From Sycobia sp. Sy_11 (Eukaryota; Arthropoda; Insecta; Hymenoptera; Epichrysomallidae): DNA of 64,000 bases. Within the stretch, counting starts at the first letter, position 1. Each line of letters starts with the position of its first letter. The stretch spans positions 1,106,001 to 1,170,000 of the forward strand of contig JACCIC010000141.1 in NCBI GenBank assembly GCA_018907035.1. The letters run 5' to 3'. This document shows positions 14,501 through 27,974 of the stretch, in pieces. Made by a program: the position numbers and the translations under genes. Under the pieces are notes generated by a model. It worked only from the letters and a program-made list of their open reading frames with translations, was not told the origin of the DNA and made no database searches.

Positions 14501-15910
14501 ATTGCTTAAACTGAAAAAACTATCAAAGTGATATAATCTATTCTATCAAGGAGATATGGGAGAACTCCGAGTCGAACCAAGTCTACAGTCCATTCTTCTT
14601 TTGTCTACAAAAGCCTTTTTCTCCTTTCTATATAGAAAATTTTTTTATATAATGTTGAATTTTTATAGACTTTACTATCGTTATATATCGTTAAGCCTTA
14701 TAAAAATCACAATGAAAGTATTTATGTTCTAGAAATATAAATTTAGTTGCAAATGTTTCACTAGTTTACATAATGTACGTATGGATATTATATCCCATAT
14801 TTAATATTTTTTGTAATATTATTAGAAGATTTTTAATGTAAAGAAAAAAAAAATTTTATGAATTTTTCCAGAAAAGAATATAATATAATCGTACAACTTG
14901 AAAAAAAGAGAATGAATTATGATTTGATACCTTATGGAGCGGGTATGTATATGATCAATCAACACTTGCCTATAATTCGTATATCCCCTTCTGGGAACCA
15001 CAAACGTTTAGGGCATCGATTTTTCCAGCATGTTGGCCAGGAAGTGCATTTGCCCGGAAAGCCTATTCGACCGATTCAGTAACCCAGGTCAAAGTATACG
15101 CAACAAAGAGATGAAAAGCGGTGCAAAAAGGTAGACCAAAATGCTTACCAGAGTGTGCGTGAGATTTTCCGATCACTGACGGACGAACGTATAATCTTTT
15201 TTTCTCTTTGGAAAATTCAATAAAAGTTAGCAGACAATTTTGATTAATAAAGGCGTAGACAATATCTTTTTATTTAAATCAAATGATACGAGGCGCATTT
15301 GCACGATATTTTAATGGCAATACAGTGCATTATTCACTTTTACATTAGAAAGTAAGAAATTAAAAGGTACATTAAAAGCAGATAATAAATGGAATCGTCT
15401 TGAGCAATTAAGTACCATTCGTATTAAGAAGCTGCATTTGACCAAATCGTTTGCAATATAAGTGGATACGATCGGATAGGATCATAATGAAGGGTTGTGA
15501 GCACTAAGCAATTTCTATTGTACAATTGCATCTGAAATAAAAATGTGTGCTAATGTGCAACTGATCCGGATCTGATTGGACTGATCCCAGAATAAATTCT
15601 ACTGCATATCACGCCACCTTGAAAAGGCCATCAGTTTCAACGAAAAAAAAAAATCTTGAATCACCATTTAAGAGCTTATTTTACAAAATATTAGAAAATA
15701 ATGGAAAATTGTGATAGAAAAAAAATTATCTTACGCATAGCATCAAAAGTAGTCAAAATAGTCGTTCTCGTTACAATTGCGGAAAAAGTTTTGAAATTCT
15801 AATCACGTTGTGTATATATAGTAAAATGAAAACTTGTTCCATCCAGTATCCACATACTTTAATTAAAATTGTTATAAGAGCTATATGTAAATTCTTTTAG
15901 TAGTAATTAA

Positions 15911-15967
<57 letters not shown>

Positions 15968-18380
15968 CATAATATACATGTCGAGTGGAGAACTAAATTT
16001 GAAACCGAGATTATTGATCTGTTTTATTCAAATTTGATGCTTGGACAATGTATTCTGTTATTATGCTCACTAGCTGTTTTAGTATATTTTTATTAACTTA
16101 TACTGTATGTTAAAGTACCACTTTATCAGAAATTATACATGTGTAAAAAAATTATAAATAATATACTTTATTTTGTACTTAGAGAAATATCTATATAACT
16201 ATTAGCCATTATGAAAAATAACAAAAGAATAAATAGATCATAAAGGCCACCAATATTATACGAATTATGAATTTATTTCATTATATATGCATTCTGTAGA
16301 ATTTCTATGATAATTTAATACTATAAATGATCAGCCCATTTCAAATACATCACAATCTATCTATTCTACACGAAGAATAATTAATAAATTACTATAATCA
16401 TTCATTTTATTCTACAACATATTTGATTATGTTACATATTGCAATTTTTACTTAAATAGATTTTTATTTTTTAAATATATTACAGTCTTTATAATATAAT
16501 ATATTAACTAAGATAATGACAGACAGACTGTCCGTGTTTATTATCACCCCCAAAGAATCTGAAATAATTAAAATCCAAATAAAAAAGGGGGATCTCCGTT
16601 AAAAAATTGTCACTCAACCTCGAAATAATCTTGAAATAACCTTAAAAAATTGGATATCTAGAGAAAAGATACTTGTAATAACTTGTAATAACTTAATGTA
16701 TAATAACTCCCACATGAAACATATTCTGTTCTACTTTTATTTTCCGAATTATCCCTATATATCGGGACACACTGACTACCTTGTATTACACAAAAAAAGA
16801 CTGTGATCTGCTTGGTAACTACATTTTCATGTTAGGCTAAGAAACTAAAAAATATTTTTCCTATCTGAATCCTATAAAAATTTTATTACATTACTCTACT
16901 TATAATTCTCGTGTTGTTCATCGTTTTGAAGCATTTATGTCTTTTACAATTTCAAAAATTTATTAATGTCAGGTTTCGTATTTCAAAATTGAAGTAATTC
17001 AATATCTTTATTGTCATGTTCCATTCATAAAATTATTTGAATTTAAATATGAATTTAAAGATTTTTTAAAAATATAGTTAGTATTATAAATAGTATATAA
17101 ATTAAACTTGATGAAAATTAAATTTTGTATATTTAAATTAATATTAAAATTTATTATTTTTCTTTGAAATTAGGGATAAATCAGAAAAGCTTACAATTTC
17201 TGACAAAATGTAATATCAAGGTAATAATAAAAGATATTCTTTTAATTATTATTGAAATTAATAAGAATAATAAAACGGACGTTCTCAAGGAAAATAGTTT
17301 AGTATATGTGTTCAGTGGATAAAGACAGTCATTGGTCAGCCACAGTCTACTCTTTTAGTAGACAGTTTCTTTGCCTCGAATAGAATAAAAGTTAATGATA
17401 AGACTTGAAATATTAATATTTCCATTATTTTTTTTATTTATTTACATTTTTATTTTATTTTTATTTCTTTTATTGTAATTTTAACTAAATACTATACGGA
17501 TTTTATTAGTTGAATCGAAGGAAACTAAAAATGGCAAATCTTCAAGATAAACAATATTGTTTAATAGACTAACTTTTCCAGAAAATATACAGCATCGTTA
17601 ATAAATATCTAATATAATTGGCATTTTAATAATTGTCTTTATGTTTTTCATTATTGAACTTATCCTTTAAAAATTGTTAAAAAAATATAGGAAGGGCTCG
17701 TTTAAAGGCTGAACACGATTCTATATTTCTTTATATACATATAAATTGTTTTTATGAAGCAAGTTGAAAGTTACTTCTGGCTAAGGAGGTTAGAGTAACT
17801 TAGTTTAATCATTTTTACTTTTTAAATTGCGTTATTTAGAATACCGTTCTAATATTCATTCAATATCTTATTTCCAATAATCCACCGAATCATACGTATT
17901 ATAAACCCCTACATCGTTCAGTTTTTGTCTCGTTGTTAGAATTATTGCTATTTCAATTACCGATTCAAAACAAACTACATTAAATACGCGGTGGTTCATT
18001 TCAGCTGTAAATATAATCATCAATAGAATATTACTATTATTATCTAATATATTAGAAGAACGTAGCGATAAAAATCCTTTTTATTCGACGAAATAAGTAA
18101 CAATTATTTCAGTGAAATAAAACGTCTCAGTTTACCAACATTTACATGGATTTTTGAATATTACATTTCGAACATCCTTCTTTATTCAACGTGAATTATT
18201 TTTATAATTGAAAATACTCATTTACTGGGGAAAAACACGTCTCAACGTTATTTCGCATTTAAATACGCCAATTTAGTGTGCACAATAAAATCAGACCGAA
18301 CAACATAGATCGAACAATTTTCAACTGAAATATTTCAAAATCCGCAGACTAAATTATCGATTGCTAGTTCAGCCGACTGA
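11551..18380. other. AT-rich intergenic DNA, no firm gene
   Basis: Mostly AT-rich with no recognisable gene. Two open frames (12572-12859 and 14858-15082) look less random and are treated as separate findings. A (TA)n tract sits at 15911-15962. AAT-type simple sequence occurs near 11970-12030. Confidence 0.5.
15911..15962. repeat. (TA)n microsatellite
   Basis: About 50 bp of alternating TA, with no gene nearby. Confidence 0.95.
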
Positions 18381-18384
18381 AATA

Positions 18385-18960
18385 TTTATCAAGCCCGACG
18401 AAGCAGCGTCGAACAAATAAGCCACGGCAGTCTGGAGCTATTACCGCGACATCGTCCGCAAGCTCCTCCCTCTCCCCCACTCCCCCCTCCTCCCGGTGCC
18501 GCCCCATCAATATAAGGACTGGCGCGAGATCCCGCGGGCGCTGCACAAAGAAACGGCCCCGCCGATCGCGCCGGAAGCACATCAGCCGTCGGCATCGCGC
18601 GACGAGCTCTCGAACTGGGACGGATTTCCGGCTCCTCTCGCGGGCGCGCGGTATATATGTCGCGGGGGGGGGGAGGAGGAGGGAGAGGGCGGGGTGGACG
18701 GGAATATAATGTCGAAATGGCTCCGGAGGCGCGCGCGCGACTGTCACTCGGTCTGGCAGTGTAATCTCCGTTTAGCGGCGGCCAATAATCGGCTTATTGA
18801 TTCTCAACCGCGCGCCCCCGCCGCCGCCCCCCGCCCGGTCTCGAAGGACACTCGGGGATGCTCGCATAATGCGAGGCGGGCTTATAGGTTGAAGTCGATC
18901 TGCTCCGCTCGGTTTCTCCCGACTCCCATATCATATGCTCCGCAACATTTACACTTATAG
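18385..18960. promoter_or_regulatory. CpG-rich island with TATA-like motifs
   Basis: A dense GC/CpG block has TATA-like sequences (gtatatatgt near 18651; caatataagg near 18509), a G-run near 18664 and a perfect 6+6 inverted repeat ctcgca-taa-tgcgag at 18861-18875. The three overlapping open frames (both strands) are Arg/Ala/Pro-rich and not recognisable proteins. It reads as a promoter or enhancer islet without an identified gene. Confidence 0.4.
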
Positions 18961-20179
18961 TCTGGCCATATGTATGAATCCGGAGAAAATCTAAAAGCCG
19001 TTGGCAAGTGTAGGAATGGACGGTTCAAAGTTCGGTGCCGAATTTTCGAAAATCTTTACGATTTATTGCAATATAATTTAATAGGTTATGTGTTATTTTG
19101 TTGGCTTATACTCGTATTAAAAAAGAGTTGGATTTGGCTGCGTAACTTAAGGAGCCTTTCTAATATATTTAAATAGAATATTTGCGCATCTATTCTTTAC
19201 AATGGTTATCTAGACAAAAAAAGTTCGAATTGCAATAAAATGATCGAATACGTACTCTAACGAATGGTATAAATTTTCTTCAACACAACTTTCACGTCAT
19301 ACGTGTTTTTTTACAATTGGAACAAATATAGTTTTTTATACTTATACAATCAACGAATAATAATAAAATACGATGGTATCTTTTGTTTAACGAAGCTTCA
19401 TATTCATATATTCATATCTATTCGTTTCTTACGCACGAGATATACTTTGTTAGTGAGCAATAAAGACAGACTGAATTATAGTTTTAAAGCTAGTACAGTT
19501 ACAATTTTATAGTACTTCAAACCTATATTTACAGCATACGTTTGAAGTTTTCACACTTTTTATTAAGATTCTATTAAGACGTATAAAAAATAAATAAAGC
19601 CTACTATTAATTTAGTTCCATCAAGTTCCATACATATGTGTAATGTTGAATAACCAAAGACATTCATTTGAAATAATTAACTTAGAACAAAGATACTGAC
19701 TTGCTGTTTAAATTTTCGATTAAGGTCAATCCAATAATTAAACGGATATTGGTGACCGTCCCATGTCATTTATATTATTTTCTCGATTTAATACTAAAAT
19801 ATAATTACTTTTGATAATGAAGGTAATGTTTTCACTGTGGATTTCAAAAGCAAATTTAAATAATTTATACCTTTTTCATTTAATAACTTTTTCTTACAGA
19901 CGTTTCTGTTTTTTGTTTCTTTTTTTATAAAATCTTTTTCAATCTCGAGTGAGCACAATTTATTCGAATAATTATTATATTATAAAATTAATATTGTAAC
20001 TGTTTTTCTGGATAAGTTCAACAATGATGAAACGGATCATATCGATCAACAGAGTGGGAAGCAGCATACATTTTATCATCAGATATCACATAAATTTAAT
20101 ATGTATCCAGTAATTCAGATAAATTTTTAATGGAATAAATTTACTTAAATTATATCAAAAACTTTATAACATAATAATT
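18961..20179. other. AT-rich intergenic DNA, no gene seen
   Basis: Nothing beyond short AT-biased open frames is visible. Confidence 0.55.
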
Positions 20180-20945
20180 AATAGATTAACTTGACATAAT
20201 ATCAACGGATCGGCCAATATTTGATACCTTCAGATGATGCTGTACACTGACGGGGATTCTGCATCGACCGAAACAAATGGTAGTAACAAGGAAAAAGGTC
20301 GAACTGTAAGGTGGGTGGGATTGAATTTCCCATTCGCTGTGTTCCAGATCATTTTCGACACAATAATGAGCATCTGGTCGCGGATTGTCATGATGGAAAA
20401 TCAAACGCATCAATCGTGTTCGGTATAGAATGCTTCATCTACTGATTGATACTTTTTCAGTAGTTCGTACTAGACCACAGCTTTCTGATCCAATCAAATA
20501 CAGAGCATCACCTTGTCTACATGGATTTCTTACTTTGGCATCGACGGTCCTGATTCACTGGGCTTAATGTATGTTGTTTTTTTGCACTGCGGACTATCCT
20601 AGCAGATTCACATTTCGAATTTTCATCTCCAATAATAATTCGATGTAAAACGACTTTATTTTGTTGCACTGAAGAAAAAAATTAGGCTTGGAAATGGCTT
20701 GACATGTTACTTCCAACGGAGCATTAGTCCTTCTTATATCGAACACGGCTCTTCAGCGAGGAATGCTTCCCATTGTTTGTCCTCAAACTTTTGTGACTGA
20801 CCCGGACGATCTTTGTCTTCCATATCAAAATCACCACTTTTGTAAAGAGTACTTTTGAAATCATTTTTTTTGACAAATTCTAACATTTGGAGTATATTCA
20901 GGGTATGCTGATGAGAGCGAACAATGAGCTTTAGATCCATTTTTC
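20180..20945 (-). mobile_element. Decayed mariner-family transposase remnant
   Basis: Read on the minus strand, 20940-20734 carries the mariner N-terminal pattern SGDFDMEDKDRPGQSQKFED, the counterpart of the family's SGDFSLEDxPRSGRP stretch. 20413-20186 carries the C-terminal catalytic region IFHHDNPRPD followed by SHPPYS. After that, a shift of frame restores a YYHLFRSMQNP-like stretch. The DNA between (20440-20730) retains only scattered family-like segments broken by several stops. A full mariner transposase is about 345 codons, so part of the centre is missing. The element is clearly inactive. Terminal inverted repeats were not identified, so the limits are approximate. Confidence 0.85.
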
Positions 20946-22239
20946 TTTAAATTAAACTAGTAAAGTAAAATTTCTTGTACATGCTATTTATCTGGCATTT
21001 TCAATGTAAGAAAAAAATTTTGTGTATAAACTTATATTTACTTTTAAAAATCAGATTTCATAGATTGTTTTAGACTCTCTAACATATGACAGCCGTCATA
21101 GTCCAAAAATTGGTGGAGAAGATAGATATGGCGTTAGTAGCAAATACGAACTTTTTAAGTAGCAGTCCTGAAAATAAGAAAGCCTTTCTCTATGTGAAAT
21201 TCGAAGTAGAAATTCTGATTCAGTCAGCAAAACTATGCATAACGCATGATCGTTTTCAATCAGATTTGATGTAAAGGTATGATAACTAAATACCTATGGA
21301 TAACTTGCGAACTGATTTTTGGAATGTTGGGTCGAAAGCTAAAATGTCCATAGGCTCGTTATTCAACAATATTATGATCTACGTAGGTGAAAAATTACTA
21401 ATACATTCTGTACCTGTTCAAACAGATTTATAGTCTACTTTTTTATGTAATTAATTATCGATTGAATTCAAACTACTGCTCATGGTATCACATAATATGG
21501 TAATATCAATTTTTCTTCCATCTTGTAGATGGTAATCTTTAAAAAATAGAGACACAGGTCGAAAAACTTTTTTCGATAACAATAAGGTTTTGAATGCGAA
21601 TACTTGACTTCCAAACAATTATTTTTAATGTTAACTAGTGTATAAGCTATATGTATTGTAAAAGTTAAAGCTCGCTAAAGAGTTGATAAAAGTATTATAT
21701 TATATCTCTTCGATATATAAATATAATTGTTATCTTCTTGTTGAAAATATTTCAATGATCGCAGAACGATACAAGGACGGAAAATGAAAGATCCTAGAAG
21801 TGCAATATCATTTACTTCGATTTAAATTAAAAATATAATTCTAAGTTTAATGTGTGCAAAACCCTTTTAGCAATATCGGGTTAACTGCGCTATACTTAAA
21901 CTCACAATACTTGGATTTGCTTTTACCTTGACAGATACAAATTTTTTCCGCACTCCTGACCACGACTCGTTAGAAAAAAAAAAGAATAGCTAAAAGAGAG
22001 AAAGAAGGAGAGTGTACGGCAACAGATACAATGATATATAGCTGTTTGTTTGAAGAGAGATAGGGGTTATTTATTGAAGTAGTAGGGGGAGGGGAAGCAG
22101 GCCATATGCACATATACAGCAGTATAACCATAAAAAGACATTCTATCTGCGTTTTTATTACTACTGTAACGGTTTCTCTCTCTCTCTCTCTCTCTCTCTT
22201 TCTATTCATAGTTTATTAAAAAATTCCTAGTATGATTAA
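20946..22239. other. AT-rich DNA with a short ORF and a CT tract
   Basis: An ATG-initiated 62-codon open frame at 21086-21274 (+) begins 140 bp beyond the mariner remnant. It matches no family I know and is not called as a gene. A (CT)n tract lies at 22174-22202. The rest is featureless. Confidence 0.45.
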
Positions 22240-22734
22240 GGTCCAAATTGTAATTCAAACAATGATTTTTTTATTATTATTAAGGAAAATGAACCTCAAT
22301 ATGAGATTGTATTGCCTTCAAAATCATTACAAAAAGCAGTCCATTTTACATCGACTTACATTATTACGCTATCATTTTTATTAACTATAATAGTAAATCT
22401 ATATTCTTTCAGAAAGCAGCTTAGTTCGTTACAGATATCTGCAGGAGAGATCGCCAATAACATTTGTTATTTCATAGCTAGGTTAATATTAGATAATTTA
22501 GAAAAAAACGAAGATAATCGATTTGCATACAATTCGCATTGTCACAAGAGGTGATTTAAATCTTGTATTTCATGACCGCATTGATATGTAGCGATTTGGA
22601 CAACATTTATTTTTACGAGCACATCAGCAAGACTGTAGTGCTCGGAACGACATCTATTGATTGTACTTATTGTTTCTTGGAGAATATTTTGGTAATAATA
22701 ACAAGGTTTTACGCTGTTGTTAAAAAAATATTTA

Positions 22735-23085
22735 AATTATTTGATACCCTTGTACACACTTTGACTCTTAATTTCAGTAGCAGTTTTGCTAGCAACAGAA
22801 ATTGCTAGTTTGTTTAGTGTATCTTTAAAATCTGAATATGCTATTTTGCTAGGGATAGAACAAGGTTGCGATGCTGCGATTTTCGCGAGGTTATCAACTA
22901 TTTCATTGCCAATAATTCCAATGTGTGCTGGGATCCAATAAAATTTTATACTATAGTTTTGTGGGTTTCCTAAAATTTTACAATTTATGCTTTTATTTTT
23001 CTTATATTTTCTAGCTAAATTTTCTTTGAACTGCCAATATTCTGTTATATCTTTGCAGTATCTATTATTAACACGTTTCATTAAG
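22735..23085 (-). mobile_element. Non-LTR retrotransposon RNase H fragment
   Basis: The minus-strand frame 23081-22737 (114 residues) contains WIPAHIGIIGNEIVDNLAK, matching the conserved C-terminal part of the RNase H domain in insect LINEs (typically W-P-G-H-x-G-x-x-G-N-E-x-A-D-x-L-A-K), including the conserved Asp. The preceding region still looks domain-like but the N-terminal catalytic residues, the reverse transcriptase and the endonuclease are absent. This is a truncated, dead copy. Confidence 0.8.
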
Positions 23086-24786
23086 AGAAAATTACTGAAC
23101 TGAATAATAAAATTACAGTTGGCCCATATTTAATCAACGAGTGAGGTAAATTATACAGTGTAATAAATGTAATTCTTATGATTTGATGTTCTATATACAT
23201 TAACGGTGAAATATTGAAAAGTTAATTTTTAAAAATCTTAATTGAAATTATTATACTCAATCCTCAACTCGACACGATTATAAAATTTACTACATAATTT
23301 CATTTTCCTCTACGTTAATTATGTTACGATTATAAACTGAAACCTACCATTTGACTCATTGGACCAGATGCAGGTGTCTAGAATGAAAAATATACAATTG
23401 ATGTAAAAATTTCATTCGAATTTATGTTACTAATTTAATTTTATACGTAGACATTAGACTAAATTTCAATGGTTTTATTTCATTATTATAATTTATTTTA
23501 TTTATTTAAAAAACCTGATACGGTGTTTTATGCAACTATAAAAATTATATACTAAAGTTACTGATTCCAAATGTATTACTACATATAAATTATTTTGTAT
23601 ATTATTTCAGATAAATAAATATTGTTTTCTTCAAATTTCGATATTCATTGAAACAACAACTATGGTACCCTTTATGTGAACTTAAAAGTACTAATTTTTC
23701 TAAATTATTCTACTAAAATAGATTTAGCTAATCTATAAGGCTGATCTAGTTTAAACCATTAAAATACATTTAATGGTTGAAACTAAATTTTAATTTTTAA
23801 TTAAATATTAAAATACATTTTAAACTTATATTTCAACGTATTTCGAACTGTGAGATTTAAATTTACAATAAAATATGGAAGTCTATTCAGAAATTCAACA
23901 TGAACCTTACTAGACTTCAATAAAGAAGTGAGTTCAAAATTGAGCAGAATATTCAGATACAACTTCTACTAAAACCGCTTATTTTTTCATATTCGAATAT
24001 GTCAAAGAAGTTTTATATATATAAAGTACACATAAAGTAAGAGGCTTTTGTATTAATCTTCTATTAAAAGTATTGTAAAGACGCATGCGTGCGGTATCAC
24101 GTTAAAAGGAAGTAAAGCTGACTAACATACTTTTTACTTGTCGTATTATCTGGATATTATATTCGCTTGAAATATATTTAACGATATTTAACTATGTTGA
24201 CTAGAAAATGAAGAAAAAAATGAATATGTTAAATAAGGTAAAATCTCTTTTTTAAATTCTGTGTACATCTCGTAAAGATCCTTAAAACATTTAAGAAACT
24301 TCGAATTTTCTTATGGTGATTCAATGTGACTAGAATTCTGAAATATTAGAATTTAATGTAAACTAGAATATAAACTAAAAATTAGAATGTTTCTAGCTAA
24401 TGAGTTGGACCGAAAGGCACTCGATTGTAAAACTATCGGATAAAAAATGTGGGCTATTATCAAATATTATTAATTTTCTCCCTGTGAAATAATTATTATT
24501 GATTATAACGTATTAAATAAAGTTTTTCAAGTTGTTTCATTCTAATTTGTGTTGCAATGTTTTGAAATATTGAAGCAACGACGAACGACATTTATAATTA
24601 TAAAAATTAATAAAAAAGTTGATATTTTAATGCATTAAAAATTTTCTTTTTGTTCTGTTTATCTAAGATAGATAATAATAATAATATGTTTTTGTAAAAA
24701 TTTTATGTATTTCTGCATATCTTATAAGATCGTATCACTTTTATAGATGTATAAAGAATTGAACGTAATTTTTATTGAAAATACAC

Positions 24787-24846
<60 letters not shown>

Positions 24847-25542
24847 GATATAGGGTGCGCGAATGCGTGTGAGTGTGCGTCTACTTTACCGTATTTCGAT
24901 CAAATAAGAGTAGATTTTCAAGTTATCGACGAATAATGTTTCGATGGACTCTAGCTTCATATAGTTTACTACTTGTGCTACTAGATGTCGCTTGAACACA
25001 AAAATAAATTGATTTTAAAAAGGATTGAAATCGGTTGTAATAAACTGTTTCGAAGAACAAGATCCAAACACAACAGGTATATGATATATATTTCGTTGAT
25101 TAATAGAATCTAAAATATTCGTTACGGCATGCCTATGTTATAATTTTCTTCGTAATTTGCTTTGGACAGTTCCCATAAGTTATCACTAAGTTAATTTTTA
25201 ATTACTACTAAATTAATCGAATTTTTAGGTAAGTAAAATATTAAAATTTTTATTAAATTAATTAATTTCATATAAATCTTGACTAATATCTTCTAAATAA
25301 TTTTGATAATAAAGCTATTCACTTCTCAGTTTTTTAATATAAATTAATTTTCATAACAGTCTATCTAGTTATAAAGGAGCAAATAATTAAAATAACATTG
25401 CAGTTATAAAATCAATTCAAATTTGAAACACCCACATCTACATTTCTTTTAAAAAATCGTTTACCTAAATTGTACACGAAATAGTAAAAGTAAAGCTTGT
25501 TGAAAAATAATAATGTGAAATTAAAGCAACAAATTCTGTAGG
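23086..25542. other. AT-rich intergenic DNA with (TA)n tract
   Basis: Apart from a (TA)n tract at about 24790-24843 there is nothing I can support. This may be 5' flank or upstream intron of the coiled-coil gene that follows. Confidence 0.5.
24790..24843. repeat. (TA)n microsatellite
   Basis: About 54 bp of alternating TA. Confidence 0.95.
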
Positions 25543-27974
25543 ATGGGACAAGAAATTGGAAAAATTCAAAGTAGTCCGGAGGCGATGAAGATAGAGTGGG
25601 ATCGAGTGGTACAGTGGAGCGTAGAGGTGCTTGCCCGGATCTACGACACCATCAACGCCGAGAATTCGATCCTTATAGAACATAACGAATCTATGATAGG
25701 CTCCAAGGTGGATCACTGGCTGAGAATCGAACGTCAGAATGTTGTTCAGACTTGGCAGAGCCGGTTGACAAGCAACCTTGAGTCGGAATTCCTTCAGGTG
25801 ACATAAAATTGTTTATATTATATCCAGAATAATATTAAGGATTATATGTCGAATCAATTTTACATATTTATGTACATATTAATTAACCAGTTACCTTATT
25901 CATTGCGAAAAATTTTGAAAACTTTGAATAACGGATCAAAATTAATTTTTTTATGTAATAAAATATATATGTTTATGATATTCTGGGAAATCAGAAATTA
26001 AAATTCTTGGAGATGTAATTACATTTCGTTACGTAGGTCAATGATAAGAAAAAAATAATTTAACTTCGCTAAAGCTCAGCTGTGCATTAAAAATATAAAT
26101 AATTGGTATTTTAATGTTTCATTTATTGCCAAAGTCAAATTAAGTATGAGCATAAAAAATATACTATTTATGATTAGTTTCGATTTAAAGTTTATATAGG
26201 ATATTAAAAACTGGCCTTTGAAAATTTTTTCCCAACAGTTATTAATAATGGTTTGAATATCGATATAATAATAGGCTATATCTGTTACTTTATTTTTCTC
26301 TCTGCAGTAATTTATTTATTTACTTTTTTTGTTACTATTTGATAACTTAATATAGAGGATTCGCTAAATTATTGCGGATTAAAAAATCTACTGATATATT
26401 TTAATTATGTTCTACAATATAATCAATCTAAAAGTGTTCTGATATGAATTGCCTTTCTTGACACCTTTCGCGCTCCGACAGTTGAGTTACATTTGAGTTC
26501 AAGTTTAATATTAACGGAAAATACCAGAAAATTATAGCCGAAAATTTTTATTTCTCTTTTTATGATTATATTTGAACAGAAAAATCCAATTACGGAATTA
26601 CCATTTGATAAGGTAGACTTGAGCAATTCAAATTCTCTAAAGTCGAATACGTGGAATATTACTTTATTATCGAGCAAGTTAACTTGACTGAACTTATCGA
26701 TAATGAAATATAATTAAATATACGCTTATTTCTAAAGAATATTTAAGCTTTAATATGAGTGAATAATAAAAAAACACACCACTCCAAAAATTTGAATGAA
26801 TTTTTCAATTTTTTATGCATGGCAATGATTTTGTTACTCTCCGTCAATTGTACCATCGGTCTCGAGGTGGTGACCTGCCTTTTTTTAGAATATCTTAAAA
26901 CTAACGTAACAACCTCAATTAGTGATATCAGGTATTGCTTTCGATCAAAGCAGACCATCTTTAAGTGAATATCCTTGAAAATTTATTTTTATTATTAGAT
27001 GACATTTTGTTCTATGTATGACATTGCCGACATTATTTCCAGCATGAAGCCTTAGATATTCTTTTAAATATTTGATGCTTTTTGAATTTTCAAATACGCA
27101 CAGATTGCAAAAGTGAATTCTTTAACTTAGGAGATAAGCAAATATACATTTTGTCTCATGCGAAAGAACCTGAACTTTTGAAGTAAGTGAATTTATTCGA
27201 TTGTTCGATTTTAGAGAGTATTTAGAGAATATTTTTTCGTTTATTCAATCAAACTATTCCTCTAATCATGATATTCTTAAGTTACATATAGTTCAGAGTT
27301 AGTGAGTTAGTTAATTGGTTGGTTGGTTAGTTGTTCAGTTAGTTAGCTTAACTTAGTTTAGTTTAGTTATAGAGTGTACTTCATTTCTTAATAAAGTTCA
27401 AATAAAGCATTGTAAAATATTTATTGTCAATTTCATGAAATGAATATTGAATAGTCGTTTTTACTCAAATATTATCGCTTAACATAAAAAACAATTTCTT
27501 CAAATGAATACTTAATAATAATTGTCACTGCTCAAAAATGTTACAGCTAAACAATGAATTGAAGTCCAATATGCAAAAGGATTATGAAGAAACTTTTGAG
27601 GATTTAAGACGATTTACGAAGCTTCTAGATGACTTGGTAGAAGAACAGGAACAAATACACAAACAGTTACTGAGTCTTGAAAAACTCTGGCTACTTGACG
27701 AAAAAAAATTTCGTCGCAAGCTGAATCGTTTACGAATGAATGTCTTCAAAAATATAAAGAAGAGCGAGAAAATGATATTTCAAGATAAAAAGCTCCGAAA
27801 TCAATTCATAAAGAAGGTAAGATCGTTTTTCTGATATATCCATCATTGCTTATTGTCTACTATCAGTAATGCTATCAAATTGAAAAGGTAAGCGACATCG
27901 ATGAGGACAACATGGAACGATGTAAAAGAAAAGCAAGAAGACTGATTAAAAAAGATTTTCAAAAAACTTTATAG
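25543..27974 (+). CDS. Predicted small coiled-coil protein, three exons, unknown function
   Basis: Three open segments join in phase 0 at plausible splice sites: 25543-25797 (donor cag|gtgaca), 27547-27816 (acceptor ttacag, donor aag|gtaaga) and 27888-27974 (acceptor aaaag, stop tag). The product is about 203 residues. The N-terminal 85 residues begin MGQEIGKIQSS and are rich in Trp and charged residues. The middle exon is a long Glu/Lys/Leu helix with heptad-like spacing (for example LLDDLVEEQEQIHKQLLSLE). The C-terminus is basic. Codon use and composition stand out from the AT-rich flank. A polyadenylation signal aataaa lies at 28108. I do not recognise the family. The first exon could be internal (an ag precedes the ATG by one base), and the last splice has a weak acceptor; without it the protein ends soon after 27816. 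Confidence 0.55.
27296..27372. repeat. Degenerate GTTA/GTTTA simple repeat
   Basis: A run of gttagtt/ggttggttagttagtttagtt-type units spans about 75 bp inside the long first intron of the predicted coiled-coil gene. Confidence 0.7.
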
